Below are positions 34,114-47,490 of a stretch of 64,000 nucleotides of DNA, piece by piece. A program made the position numbers and the translations under genes. This DNA is from Beroe forskalii. Its lineage: Eukaryota; Ctenophora; Nuda; Beroida; Beroidae. The DNA is taken from positions 372,001-436,000 of the forward strand of contig WFMF01000069.1 of assembly GCA_011033025.1 (NCBI GenBank), given 5' to 3'. Numbering within the stretch: the first letter of the stretch is position 1; the number at the start of each line of letters is the position of its first letter. The notes under the pieces were generated by a model that saw only the letters and a program-made list of their open reading frames with translations, did no database searches and had not been told where the DNA came from.

Positions 34114-36932
34114 CCGTTGCAAGGGCTATTCTCAGTTATACCATACACAGTTCAAGAAGAAGTTAATACACAGCGATCTGTTCCTGTTATCCCATTTCAT
34201 TACAGCGTTAGCTGCAAGTCTCAAAGGCAGAGAGAGGGAGATAGTCAGTGTTTCAAAGCTTCTTCATTACCGATCATACAACCTTTAATTTGTATCGGTA
34301 TTTGAACAATTCAATACGTCGGTTAAGAAGTGTCAGATGAATCATACGATCGGCGTTATCTTCATTATCGGCGGTATTAACAATATCTCTGTAGATGACA
34401 TGTCGCGTTACAGTTAATGTTTCGACTGTAAAAGCGTGGCCTTCATCGAATAGAAATGCAGATAATAAATTATTAGATTCTTGAATGTCGTTATTCTTTA
34501 GTTTCAGCTATCTTTTGAACCGGAAGATAATTGTTAACTTGTTATCATTTAAAAACTAACCATTAACCAGTGTTGCACTGTTGCTATATTGTGTTGATAT
34601 TTGTTATGGTGACGTAGCAGTGACGCAACAACTACTTCGTTAAATCTCTTAAGTCTTATATATCTTAGAACTCTTATGTAAGAAACATTAAATTCTTCCG
34701 TCTAGAATAATATGCTACTCAACTCAAACTTTTTAGTACAGTCAAATCCTAATTTTTTCAGGAACAAATTCTACACCAAGCGATTTTGACTGCTTTCTAC
34801 AGTTTCCCGCCCAAAAAATCGATCTAACAACTTTCCGGGACTTTCCGGGGTGGGGAAAGTGTCGAAAAATCGATTTTTAGTTGAGGCGCAGCCGACTGAC
34901 CAGTGAAAATTCGTAATTTGGCCCAGGAAGGTCATAGAGACTTTGTTTTAGGCTTAAAAGAAGCGCAATGGCCATGTTTATATACGACTTGTTAATAAAC
35001 ATATGCCCTAAAATGCTCAGGAACAGAGTTATGAGCGAAAAACTGTTTTTTGGGCACCCGCGAGACATTGTGGAAGCGATTTTTGTAATTCGGCCCAGGA
35101 AGGTCGTAGAGACTTCGTTTTAGGCTTAAAAGAAGCGCAATGGCCATGTTTATATACGACTTGTTAATAAACATATGCCCTAAAATGCTCAGGAACAGAG
35201 TTATGGGCGAAAAACTGTTCTTTGGGCACCCACGAGACATTGTGGAAGCAATTTTTTGTATCTCGCACAAGAGTCTTGAGTAGAGATTTCATTGTGTGCT
35301 TAAAATACGCGCAATGGGCGTGTGTATTATATACTACTTGTTATCAAAGATATGTCCTAAAATGCTTTAGAACAAAGTTATGTAATTTTAGTTTTCTTCT
35401 GAGTAGAGGCAATTTTCCTGGGCTGTATCTCAGCCTAGGAAGGTCATTGAAACTTATTAAAATAATGCAATGGCCATGTTTATATACATACTTGTATGGA
35501 TTTGATGAAACTGATATGGGGCTCCCTACTAAGGCAAACACAATTTTCGTATCACAGCTTTGCCCCAAGAAGGGCTTAAAACTTAAAAAGAACCGCAACC
35601 GTGTAGACTATTAGGGGCTAATGTAAAGATGATGATTGATGATGATTCATTGAATCAATGAATCATCAATCATCATCAATGAATCATTGATGACACCTAG
35701 CTCTACGACCTGTATGTGTAGCAATACCTAAAACTTAGTCCATAGTGCTTTGCTGAGCTAGGATTATATAAAATTGCTTCAGCCATGTCTAATGAGTCAT
35801 GCCCCATGCCATGATTGACCAAACATCGGGTTTTTGCCAATAACCTGAGGTCTACAATGAAATCTACAAGCCTCTTGGGCAGAGATGCAGAAATAGCATG
35901 CCCAAAACACCAAAAAATCAGTGTTTCGCCCATAACTTTGTTCTGGAGCATTTGAGGACATCTGTTTATTCACAAGTCGTACAAGTCCAAAATCACGCTT
36001 CTATGACCTTCCTGGGCCGAAAACAGGTGCTTAAAAACAGTTTTTCGCCCATAACTCGGTTCCTCAGCATTGTAGGGCATATAATTATTAGCAAGCCGTA
36101 TATAAACAAAGACCATTTCACTTCTTATAAGTCCAAAACGAAGTCTCTACGACCTTCATAGGCCAAGATACAAAAATCGCTTCCACAATGTCTTGAGAGT
36201 GCCCAAAAAATAGTTTTTCGCCTATAACTCTGTTCCTGAGCATTTTAGGGCATGTTTTTATTAACAAGTCGTATATAAACATAACCATTGCGCTTCTTTT
36301 AAGCCTAAAACGAAGTCTCTACGACCTTCCTGGGCCGAAATACAAAGTCGCTTCCACAATGTCTTGCGGGTGCCCAAAAAATCAGTTTTTCGCCCATAAC
36401 TCGGTTCCTGAGCATTTAAGGGCATATGTTTATTAACAAGTCGTATATAAACATGGCCATTGCGCTTCTTTTAAGCCTCAAAAGAAGTCTCTACGACCTT
36501 CCTGGGCCGAAATACAAAAATCGCTTCCACAATGTCTCGCGGGTGCCAAAAAACAGTTTTTCGCCCATAACTCTGTTCCTGAGCATTTTAGGGCATATGT
36601 TTATTAACAAGTTGTATATAAACATGGCCATTGCGCTTCTTTTAAGCCTTAAACGAAGTCTCTACGACCTTCCTGGGCCAAATTACGAATTTTCACTGGT
36701 CAGTCGGCTGCGCCTCAACAAAAAATCGATTTTTCGGCACTTTCCCCACCCCGGAAAGTCTCGGAAAGTTGCTAGATCGATTTTTTGGGCAAAAAACTAT
36801 AGAAAACAGTCGAAATCGCTTGGTGTAGAATTTGTTCCGATTTTGGGCCATTTTCGGCCAGATTTGACTGTACTATTTCCTTAGTACTGTGATTATAAAG
36901 TCATAGGAATTGTAAAACATGTAAAATATATC
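34114..36932. other. 2819-bp block present only in copy B
   Basis: Copy A joins ggatc to atatcatatacg at 23439/23440. In copy B this point holds 2819 bases, including the foldback element at 34739-36870. The outer part (34114-34738, 36873-36932) has no inverted ends, and ATC is the only shared edge sequence. Loss from A is as likely as gain in B. No gene was recognised in the outer part. Confidence 0.7.
34739..36870. mobile_element. 2.1-kb foldback element with TA target duplication (pogo/mariner-like)
   Basis: CAGTCAAATC begins after TA (34737-34738) and its complement ends before TA (36871-36872). Each arm then carries the same text: a subterminal zone (ctacaccaagcgattt, ctttccggg, cgcagccgactgaccagtg) and several copies of a unit of about 180 bp (ggaaggtc.tagagact, gaagcgcaatggccatgttt, aacatatgccctaaaatgct). 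The left and right arms face each other. The centre, 35625-35692, is an almost perfect gatgattcattg palindrome. CAGT ends with TA duplication recall pogo/Tigger-type elements. No transposase is visible. Confidence 0.8.
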
Positions 36933-39900
36933 ATATCATATACGATCGTCAGAACTCAGTCATAGCTCTCAATATACTAATATAATAGAAATGATAGAGG
37001 ATAATAAACATAATAGAAGAGTAAAACACTTACTAGGAGTTAAGTCAGATACATATCATATTGACCGATGTTATCGAAGTTATGGAGTCAATAGCTCCTA
37101 ACTGCCGCTACACGCGCGGCATTTTGTTATTGTTTCTTGTTGTGAAGGAAAATGATAGAGCGCTTCATTTAAAATATTAATCTTGTACGTAAGCTTACAA
37201 GAATAACAGTGATCACTGTTATTCAAAGATATGATATTAAACTATACACCGTAGTGCCAATTTTATAATTCACATTATGATTGAACGATTATTTCCTTGT
37301 GGTCGCAACTCGCATTTTTTAACGCAAAAAAACTCATTTTTGTTACTCGGAGAAGTGGATGCTGCACACTTTCAATTAAAACTTCGGCCTTTGGCCTAAA
37401 GGTGTAATTTATATCTAAACATTGCGGCTCACACTTTTACATCGGCTTCCTCCAATATGACTGGGAGATCCTGAAAATTTCGTTTCATGTCATCGTATTT
37501 GATTTTAAATGATCTGATGATTTCAAATGATCTGAGTCATTGTCATGTATTACAAGACACTGAGTCATCAGCAGTATTTAAAATAATATTATGATGATAA
37601 TAAAATGATGTTCGATTTAAATCAAGTTGGGCAGCGCACACTGGACGGTTGTCTGTTGATTGTGAGCGTGCTCCCTTGACATTGCGATTTGCGCACAAAA
37701 CTTAGATGATGTAGTTCTGTGGTGTATCTATCCACGAAGGTGTGTATCAATAATCAATGTATGAAGGCATTTATGTATCTCTGCATGTTTGCGTAATAAT
37801 TTGATCACTATAATCACCGATCAATTGTTTGCCGATTTATTGAAAGTATATCCCGACGCAAGATATAGATTAACACATCTCTCACATGACCAATGAGTAT
37901 GTAATATATATTGAGCTCTGCTTGCCGCAGTGGGGCGTAACTTATTGTTACCGTACATTACGATATTATTACGATGTGTGCTCGGATCGTGCGTAGTTCA
38001 GCGGCGTGTTTACATTGGAGATCTGAGGAAGGAATTGTAAACACGTCAAGCATGCGCAGTGTGGGTGTGTGTGTGTGCACTGTGTGCCGTATAGCAATCT
38101 CAATCATTCTCCATTATCGTATATTATGATGGATTAGACAAACATGTGATTGGCTGATTGGTTCACTACGAGTTTCGAATATATACTGTGCAGTTGAAGT
38201 TGAAGAGTATGATAGAATAGCGTATTATATATATTTGATTGATTACTGTGAACTTGTTGTTTGAGAGAGAAAGATCTGAATGTTAAAATGTTTATTACAT
38301 AGCTCAGCTCACGTATTATATAAATACTGATGATTTGTGTCTCGTTCTCTACAGTGCAGTACATTGACATGGCAATTTGTCATGCAGCTCCTTTCTAAAT
38401 ACCATTCATAAACTTCGTAGATATATATTATATTGTAGTGTTATATATTTGAGTCAACATCAGGACTATATGTAATAGGGAGATGATCAATAAACTATAA
38501 TAAAATTGACGGACGAAAATGTTTCGTGCAATGCACCTGCACACCGAGACTGATAGATATTATACATGAAGGGTATTTTAATGGGCAACAGTAAACGATA
38601 GTAATACCTGAGCCTGGGTTCTGGGAGCTGAAATGAATAAGAATAAACGTAGTTTAATCGCTTATCGACTGCTGTTTCAGTTCTCGTGATAAATGTTGGT
38701 TTACCATGGAGAATAGTACATCATTTTAGTTTTTGTGTGCAGGAATGGGGGCGAATGATGTCGTTATGGTATCATTGTACTTGGATGGAATTCGGATTTT
38801 AATATTCGAAATAAGGCTCAAAATTGAATAAAAACTGGCCGATCACGAAAAAATTTCAACCCAGTATGTAGTGAGTGTGATAACTGCTTCATGGCCCTTT
38901 CAGCTGGATGATAGCTGGAATGAAACTCCTTTAATCTTGCTTGTTTATCCTGCGGAGTGCTGACCCGCTGTCAGTGTGTAGCTATGTAAAGAAAATAAGT
39001 CATAATTCCTGTCAAAGAAAATACATGATGTGATAGTACCGAAGTTAACAGCGCTGTTAATTAATTCGATCTTTATACATTGCCCGGTGTTACTAATTTA
39101 CCAACTTGCTGAAGCCTCTTCAGTGTGTTGTTATTATTAGACATTGACGTAATGCGCTCTTATCTTGTGAGAGTGTCTTATAATTTCATGATATTATCTG
39201 GAGCCAAATTACATCAGACAATCGCGATACACAGATATTGGAGTTTGGGATGAGGGTTGTGTGTGTTTTTGTGTATGTATGATATCTCAAATGTCAAGTC
39301 TGTGTATGAGTGTGATACATTTAATGTGTTACTCTGACACGCCTGTCTCTGACATCATCACTATATTTGATTAGTTAAAATACTCATCCGAACGTTTTCA
39401 TTTCTCCTGATATAATGTAGAATACCAAATTACATCATCTTCAAGGTCTGTGTATGTTTGTATGTATGTACGTATGTATTCACTGTGAGTTGTATCTTCA
39501 TGGATGGTTCCTTTCTGAGAAGGAGTGAATGTATCGTGTTTTTGTGTGTTGTGTTCTAATTGCAGTTACATTCGAAGTATGTTTCCGTATGATGCGAATA
39601 AATACTCCAAAATTATTTCGGGGAAAATACAATTTTCGCAGAAAATATTCCTGTTACCCAACCACAATAATTTTACACTTCAGCAGGCTTAGATAAACAA
39701 CTGGATGTAGATCCTCTGGCTCTTTCTCGGCCGTGTTTCCACTTCCTGCTCCTACATTCCACATGCATTAGATAATCTCACGGATACCGCAAAGGTATCA
39801 CCAAGTGAGATGGATAGATGTGTACCTGTATCATTCTTTGTGGTATTTGACGTCACGACGTCTTGATACTGTCACGCGCCATCAGAGTTGGCAGTCACTC

Positions 39901-40526
39901 ATCAGTATATGTGGTGTCAGCGTCATGACAGAGGGAAGTGAATTGGTGACGCATGTAGTAATTGGTATGTGTGTGCAGAATCTGAAACTGTGATGCGTGG
40001 TATTTTCGCCCATAACGCGCCGTCCACTGACTTCATATCGACAACTCATTACAATATTTCATCTCCTATATTCGCTCTAGAGTTGGTGATTTCATTGTTA
40101 TGTGCTCTTGTTCGGCTAGTTGCACTTATCACGTTTTACTGTTTACAGGATTTTCTAGTAAAGTTACATTTTTCCTGTAGAATATTATGATCAGGATTCA
40201 GGGATCGGACGCGATTAAATCGCCCCTGTATGGGTTATCTCTTTTCTATTTGTCTAGATTCAAAGAAGTCTGCGACAGATGTCTTGAATAATAATCAATG
40301 TTCACTTTTTGATTAGAAATTTTTTGAGTCGTATAGAGATCTGGTCGAATGAAAAAAGCAAAAAGCGGATGTAGTGTCGAGGAGGACAAATTGAAGGAGC
40401 TTTTGGCATTTGTCTTTACCCCTGAAAAGTTATATATATTTTCTCCATTAACTCTTGCCTTCTGCTCATATTGTCCATCGCAACAATTAACAACCTCTCT
40501 CGGTCTCGCTCTACACCTCTTTCAGT

Positions 40527-43028
40527 GCGCTGCACTTCGTTACAATCCATTATATTATTATATTTTGAAGGTCTTGAAACTGCGTTTGTCCGGAAAAGGT
40601 ATTATTGTCACTCTAACAAAAGTGTTACTTGTTGCGACTTCACACATCAAGCTGGAGCGTGATTGAGAGTTAGAGAGACTGCGTGATTTATAAGGGGAGC
40701 TCTTGTAGTTCAGCAGAACCAGCCGGGTTGTAGGTAGTTACAAACGAGGGATTGTGGCTATTATACCATAGATAGGCCGTTAGTTGGCTTAAACCTTAAT
40801 ACTTCCGCCAATATTCGTATATCATCCTTCATCTTTTACATGCTTTATCAAAGTGCTTTTATTCTTTAAAACTCTAGTTTCGGTGTGTTCTGTCGGAGAG
40901 AAACATGAAAAGAGCTCGGTGCTCGCCAAGCTGTGTCATATAGCAAGCCATCGACCGGCGAAGTCACGTGACTTTCTTGAAGATCGTGTCATTAGACGTT
41001 TATATACCGCTTTTTATAAAATGCATTGAAACGCGCCTTTTGGGTCCATTTTGGGTTACTTCTCAAGTGCGCAGCCCGAGAAATGTGTCGTTTAGATCCA
41101 CAGCCCGAAGGGCGAGGGTCTGGACCTTTATTGAAAAGATAACATCATCGATGGTACCTCATAGTCTCATTGCGAAATATTGTCTTATTTGTATATTTGT
41201 AAGCCTTATTATTAGGTCCCCCTCACTTTTAACACGTACACGTCTATGAGAATATTCTGCCCACCTTATAAGCTTATAGTATATAACCGGGTATTATATG
41301 AAAAAGGTCATCATTCCGCTGGATAGAATACACATTAAACTCAGCTTCGCCTCGTCCAGTATGCATCACAACACCGCCAAATAGTTCTATAGAAATAAGC
41401 CGCCCTAACGATTACTATCCTGATGTATCAGTGATATAAATTCTGATAATATTTATAAGTTTATTATATCGCTGCTGTTGCTATTTACGTCCCTGTGATG
41501 CGGATATTCCACCAAGGAAAGAGAGAGAGAGTAGCGCGCCCTGCGGAATGTATCGGAATGTCCGCGTAAAAACCTATCTCTCTCTCGTAGCGCTGCTAGC
41601 AGCTAAAATTCCATAGTTACGAACTCGGGCCTCTCTTGAGCTGTTGCTGCTGCTGCCTGTTATATAACATCACATGTAATATAGCAGTAGTAATATATAT
41701 AAATACCAAATCTATATAATATTATCGCGCGTCAGTCGGCGACAGTGGTTTATCCTTTGTAGAACGTAGAGACCGTGTTTATTTATATATTACATGTTGA
41801 CCTGGCCTGCTGTAGTATTATAACATATATACGATAAATAGTGCAAATTCTTGAGAGAGGGAGGGAGAGTCAACACGTTGAGAGATGGAAGACTGTAAAG
41901 TACGGGGTATGACGTAGCAGAAAGCGAGATATATCTGGTATTTATATTATATAGTTTCACCTACACAGCTACACATACTCACATAAAGTTGCAGGGAAAT
42001 TACTACGTTGTTACTTGGTGGTGGGAGTTATAGATGAAACATAAAGGTTGCAATAAACGAACAATGCACGTTATTACATTTTAGAAGATATCGACCGGGC
42101 AGTTTTGAAAGAAACACGTTATTGGAATCGGTAGTCAATGCAGTTTACGTTGCAGTCTCCCCAGTGAAATATTTAGTTTTCGTGAAAATTATAGAATAGA
42201 ATAATTATAGAATAAAACAAGAATTGCGCCTGCAGGCTAAATTATTGTTTGTCCCGTTGCCTCGTTTTGCAGGCGCTTTATTTCCCTCTCCAACGTACTT
42301 GAATTAACGCGCGCACGTAATGGCACGTGGGTGAATTCGGTCCGATACACGTGCCAAATCATTGCGCGCGCTCCCGCCAATTCGTAGAACTCTTTGTAGA
42401 TTTGGCCATTTTGTTTGCGCGCCATTTCATTACGAATAGCGCCATTTTTGTTACGCATCATCCTTTCTTTCTTTATTTGATGTCGATCGATATCGCATGA
42501 CAAACCATACTACCATAGTACTATTGTTGCAATTTATGGTTCATGTTGCATCACACCGTCCCTTTACATGATTTCATGAAGTCAAGACATGGAAAAGAAT
42601 TGATAGGTACTTCAAACTGCTCAAGATTGACGATTCTGATATGATAACCGAGACAAATTTTTCATCGGAAGCCATGGTCATCATTGATTGCACTCAAATT
42701 GCTCATTGTAAATTGTTTCTACAAGATCACTTGATGAGGAATTCTGTGACAGCGGGTCAGTTGATAGATAATAGATTTTTCACCCGACTTATCCACAGGC
42801 CTGGGCCACGTCTTATCATTGAAATTAATCAAGCAAGTTTAAAAAAGGAATCAAAATTTTCTAGGTCAGGATCACCGGAGCATTGAACCCAAATAGCTGT
42901 AAGCTAGCTGCTGTGAGAACTGCACACGATGCCACTACACCAAACTGAGAAACTACACCGGCGCGAGTGATTTTATAAAGGAGCAGTTGGTTTATGCACC
43001 TTGTGCCTGTAATGGTACGTTGTTAACG
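40527..43028. other. Stretch right of copy B without a firm gene
   Basis: It has a GCCC-GAA-GGGC mini-hairpin near 41103, a GCTTCGC near 41343 and GA-rich runs near 41520. A minus-strand frame of 88 codons at 42237-42503 (KKERMMRNKNGAIRNEMARK, then LEREIKRLQNEATG) is less AT-rich than its surroundings and could be an exon, but it shows no known motif. Confidence 0.35.
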
Positions 43029-43110
43029 AAATCTCCCTCAAATATGTGGACATCTCCCTCAAATTTGTGGACATCTCCCTCAAATTTTGTGGACATATCT
43101 CCCTCGGACT
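43029..43110. repeat. 21-bp tandem repeat, three to four copies
   Basis: tctccctcaaattt(t)gtggaca recurs at about 43029, 43050 and 43072, then degrades into the dispersed repeat that follows. Confidence 0.8.
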
Positions 43111-43265
43111 TTCCGGGCACTTTCCAGAAATTACAGTAATTGTATTGCAAATCTGGACCTGCTATGCACATATCCTATATCTCATCTTCCCAAACACGAT
43201 CTCTGCTAACCCTCTCATTTGCCTTTTTGTAAAACAAAAACGCAATTTGGAGAGGGAAATAAAAA
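43090..43265 (+). repeat. Dispersed repeat, second copy (see 9231-9400)
   Basis: It shares gggcactttccagaa, ttacagta and gcctttttgtaaaacaaaaa with the copy at 9231-9400 and is followed by tandem ataaaaatagaa units up to about 43300. Such a tail suggests the 3' end of a retroposon. Confidence 0.55.
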
Positions 43266-43439
43266 TAGAATAGAATAAAAATAGAACAGAATACAATTAA
43301 ACAGAAATGTACAGCCTACAGGAAATGCTCATAATATCACGAAAATATCCCAAAATGTCAAATGTATTAAACCAGCGCGACTTTTATCTTTTTAAAATGA
43401 AAATATGTAGCACCCTGGACAGCATACGTAGAGTTCCTG

Positions 43440-44830
43440 TCATCAGCAGTTAGGCGTGTTGTTAGGCGTGTTGTTAGGTGTGTTGGTGTTGTTAGGTGTT
43501 ATGTTAGGAGTCTTGTTAGTGTGTTGTTAGGTGTGTAGTTAGGTGTGTTGTTAGGTGTGTTGTTAGGCGTGTTGCTAGGCATGTTGTTAGGTGTGTTGTT
43601 AAGTGTGTTGGTGTTGTTAGGTGTGTTGTTAGGTGTGTTGTTAGGTGTGTCGTTAGGTGTGTTGGTGTCGTTAGGTGTGTTGTTAGGTGTGTTGTTAGGT
43701 GTGTTGTTAGGTGTGTTGTTAGGTGTGTTGTTAAGCATGTTGTTAGGTGTGTTGTTAGGTGTGTTGTTAGGTGTGTTGTTAGGTGTGTTGTTAGGTGTGT
43801 TGTTAGGTGTGTTGTTAGGTGTGTAGATTGTAGTTAGATGCGTTGTTATTAGGTGTGTTGTTATGAGAGTTGTTAGTGTGTTGTTAGGTGTGTAGTTAGG
43901 TGTGTTGTTAGAATGTTAGGTGTGTTGTTAAGTGTGTTGTTAGGTGTGTTGTTAGGTGTGTTGTTAGGTATGCTGTTAGTGTGTTGTTAGGCATGTAGAT
44001 TGTAGATTGTAGTTAGATGCGTTGTTGTTAGGTGTGTTATTATGAGAGATGTTAGGTGTATTGTTAGGAATGTTGTTGTTAGGCCTCTTGTTCAGAGAGT
44101 TGTTAGGAGTCTTGTTAGGCGTGTTTTCAGTGCGTTGTTAGGTGTTTTAGGTGTGAACTGTGTTGTTAGGTGTGTTGTGAGGTGTGTTGTTAGGCGTGTT
44201 GTTAGGTGTGTTGTTAGGTGTGTAGTTAGGTGTGTTGTTAGGTGTGTCGTTAGGTGTGTTGTTAGGTGTGTTGGTGTTGTTAGGTGTTATGTTAGGAGTC
44301 TTGTTAGTGTGTTGTTAGGTGTGTTGTTAGTGTGTTGTTAGGTGTGTAGTTAGGTGTGTAGTTAGGTGTGTTGTTAGGTGTGATGTTAGGTGTGTCGTTA
44401 GGTGTGTTGGTGTTGTTAGGTGTTATGTTAGGAGTCTTGTTAGTGTGTTGTTAGGTGTGTTGTTAGGTGTGTTGTTAAGGGTGTTGTTAGGTGTGTTGTT
44501 AGGTGTATTGTTGTGTGTGTGGTTAGGCATGTAGATTGTAGATTGTAGTTAGATGCGTTGTTGTTAGGTGTGTTATTATGAGAGTTGTTAGGTGTATTGT
44601 TAGGAATGTTGTTGTTAGGCCTCTTGTTCAGAGAGTTGTTAGGAGTCTTGTTAGGCGTGTTTTCAGTGCGTTGTTAAGTGTTTTAGGTGTGAACTGTGAA
44701 CTGTTAGGCATTCTGTTAGGTTGCTAGGCGAATTTTTAAATTTTTAATATGTTGTAAGATCTGTTGTTAAATTTGTACTGTGTTGTTAGATTGTTAGATC
44801 TGTTTTTAGGTGTGTATTGTGTAGGGTCTG
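43440..44830. repeat. 12-bp minisatellite with higher-order repeats
   Basis: The unit is gttgttaggtgt. A block of about 170 bases (gcatgtagattgtag... to gtgaactgtg) occurs at about 43992 and again about 535 bases later, and tgttatgttaggagtcttgt recurs three times. Twelve is a multiple of three, so the array reads as LLGV on plus and NTPN on minus without stops. These frames are products of the repeat. The array decays from about 44700. Confidence 0.95.
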
Positions 44831-47387
44831 TAAATGGGTGGGTCTTGAAAAACTGTTTAAAACACACGTTTAGGTGAGATTATAGCAAGGTTTTTCATCT
44901 TTCTTTATATCGGTGTGTCTGTTCCTGGTCGGTGTGTTTTTGTGTTTGTCTCTGACCGGTCTTTTTGTTACCCATGCCGTAGCTTTCCGTGCTAGAAATA
45001 TTAAATATTTTACAGGCACTTTTATATAACATAGCTATAGGGAATTATAATATTGAAATGCACAATGTTATGATATGACATACTACGAAAGTATGAAGCG
45101 ATAGTAATTCTAAAGGAATGTGCAGCGCGGTTCGCTTTCCGAAACTCATCAGTTCAGGGAAAGGATGTATAAATATATTCAACTGTAATGTAGTATATTA
45201 AATGTTATATATTGCAAGTTATGAGAACCTTGTAATGATTCGGAATTGTGGTATAAATATCCTCCTATGCCTGTTTGGGAGCGTTAACAGAGTTACAACT
45301 TATTTGAAGTTTATTTGCATGGTAGCAACCTGCAACCTTGCAAATATTTCTTTCTTTTGTTGTGTGACCAGATCGAACCTGATACTTATATTGATGTTTT
45401 GTTTGATCGTTTTTTGTGGGGTTTTGTTTACCCGACACCCGTTACCAAGATTGTCAAGTACCAGGCGAACTAGTAACATTTCTTTAGAATTCAGCGATAA
45501 CTGAGAAGTCGAGCTAATTCATTTGAAACGTGACTTAAAAATCGATTTTACTTTCCCACAGCCATCGAGAGTGAGCCATCAATTTAAAATTTTCTTTGAT
45601 GGACTTATTTTTTAAATCTTCTAAGAGCCTCATTATTCAGAACGTTTTGAGTGGATCTGAACTTTAAACCATGACAGATTATTAAAAATCAGCGGTCTGT
45701 CGTTTTTAGGGATGGTGCTCAATTAGAACTGCTTTTACTGAGAATCAGATCAGTGGTTATAATGAGAAATTTGCTGAAGGGGGAGTTGCCCTTGATTAAT
45801 TGCAGGAGAGAGCGACACCACCCTCTCCTAGGTCTAATCAATGAATCATTTGAAACTATCATCTACAATATAACCACTTATTCCGTGGATCACTAGTGAA
45901 GATAATATATTGCTGTGTATTTGAACCACGAAATGATCGGAGACGAAATGGCTGGAGTGGATCCTCACGAATTAGTGGAAAGTGTGAAGAATACGAGTGC
46001 ATATCATGTCCTCCTCGGTGTATCATCCAGCTCAAAACGATAAAGAATATATACAAATAGTTGTCACTTGAGGACGTTAATAAGCTGCCTACCCGTCACA
46101 ACCCCTCTAATATATGACAGATATCATACTGAGTGGTTACGTCATACATGATAATGTGTGAGATCTCAGCAGTATATATCCCGGTAGATGTGTTACAATG
46201 AATTTGTATCTCTGTGTATATACTACCACACAGTGTTTAATGCCTAAACAACTACAATGGAAGATCGGAGAGCTTGGTGGTTTTCTGAGATATATCTATC
46301 AGAACACACGGTCCATGAGCTCAATAAAAAGTGGGACATTCCTCTCTGCTCTGCCATGTACTCTCCGTGAGTGCAGTGTTTAATATACGGCTTCCACCGT
46401 CCTCTCTCTCTCCCTCTCCCGTAGTGCATTCCATTGGAAGTAAGCGAGTTGTCACGTATTTCCTGTTGTTACTTTCACGGCTATGGCACATCACGTATTT
46501 TACTTTACTTTTATATATCGAAATATAAAAACCTTTATTGTGTGCGCTGTTATATCATCATTATGTCTAGGGACATTCTCTGTAGGTCTTATTATATTCT
46601 GTAGTCTATAGTAGTAGTAGTGGTTTGGTGTCTTTTATTGGCTTTTTATTGACCGCTTTCATAAATCGTTATTGACTGCGTCATGATGTCATTCTGCTAT
46701 TGTCTTGTGCGAGCTGTTGTAGCGTAGTTATGTTGAGCTATGTTTTCATTTCCATGTATTACAGGTCATTATGTTAATGTCATATATTTATTGTACACTA
46801 CTACCCACTCCGACATGAGACATGTAATTGGCTGTTGTTCATTCCTTAACCTAGGCAATGGTCACGTGACCATCAGACAAAGACATCGGGTATTGTTGTA
46901 GTCCTTGCCTTTTAGTTACGTCCGATAGGTCGAGATCCTATAGTTTCTCATTATATTATTCGACTACTTATCGTCTGTTATTGCGCTGTTTTACATGTAT
47001 TGTCTCAGGTCACGTTATATTGCGAGTATTGAGGCGTTTTGCTGGGAATATTTTACTGTAAAACAGTTACCGTAATAGGCACTGATGATGTGTTAAACGA
47101 AAGATTTCTGCCTCATTTTGATGAGCGTTTAATTCAGTATATCAGCATTTCATTCTTGTCAGAGCGATTGGGAATTTATGTATTCATAGTTACCGTAATA
47201 TTCCGGTCATCCTCGGATGATGTCAATATGATGCAATATAAAGTGTACTACCCCCTAGATCTATCTTTCTCAACATGAGACTATGGCAAATATATACCAC
47301 TACATTGACTTGTATATTTTACAAAGTTTATCATATCTCTACATTGATACATTTACCATCATCCACACATCATGTTATAATATAGGA
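44831..47387. other. AT-rich stretch without a supported gene
   Basis: Several open frames of 60-100 codons occur on both strands, none with a recognisable domain. There is no repeat array. Confidence 0.45.
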
Positions 47388-47490
47388 TAATCAAACACCC
47401 TTAGGATACGTTTATATGAATTATCACACGAGCGAAGCGAGTGTGATAATTGAATTTTGGGATATAAACGGTCCTTAGGGTGTTTGATTA
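47388..47490. repeat. Nested hairpin capped by gagcgaagcgag
   Basis: The outer arms, 47388-47417 and 47462-47490 (taatcaaacaccc and its complement), are about 90 percent complementary. Inside them sits a second perfect stem, attatcacac (47420-47429) with gtgtgataat (47441-47450). The tip is the mirror-symmetric motif at 47430-47441. Confidence 0.85.

Larger units (their letters stand above)
29894..40526. repeat. Segmental duplication, copy B
   Basis: This is the direct-orientation partner of 20026-28732. It is longer by three insertions: 31565-32289, 32629-33487 and the block 34114-36932. It lacks the Helitron and the 24847-26520 block of copy A. In the last kilobases, copy B often has one more base than A in homopolymer runs (for example 39601-39640 and 40310-40440), which hints at sequencing differences as well as evolution. 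Confidence 0.95.

Noticed and set aside
36426-36884. 152-codon frame with repeated MFINK...YINMAIALLLSLK
   Set aside because: It lies in the arm of a foldback element and repeats with the 180-bp unit; the opposite arm gives the same frame on the other strand.
43499-44341. LLGV and NTPN repeat frames
   Set aside because: They are produced by a 12-bp minisatellite, and both strands are open at once.
47078-47112. Hammerhead-ribozyme-like text: CTGATGA, then GAAA, with a pairing aggca/tgcct
   Set aside because: The part after GAAA cannot form stem III with a loop, and stem II is only two pairs. It is also far from the Penelope-like element, whose relatives sometimes carry such ribozymes.
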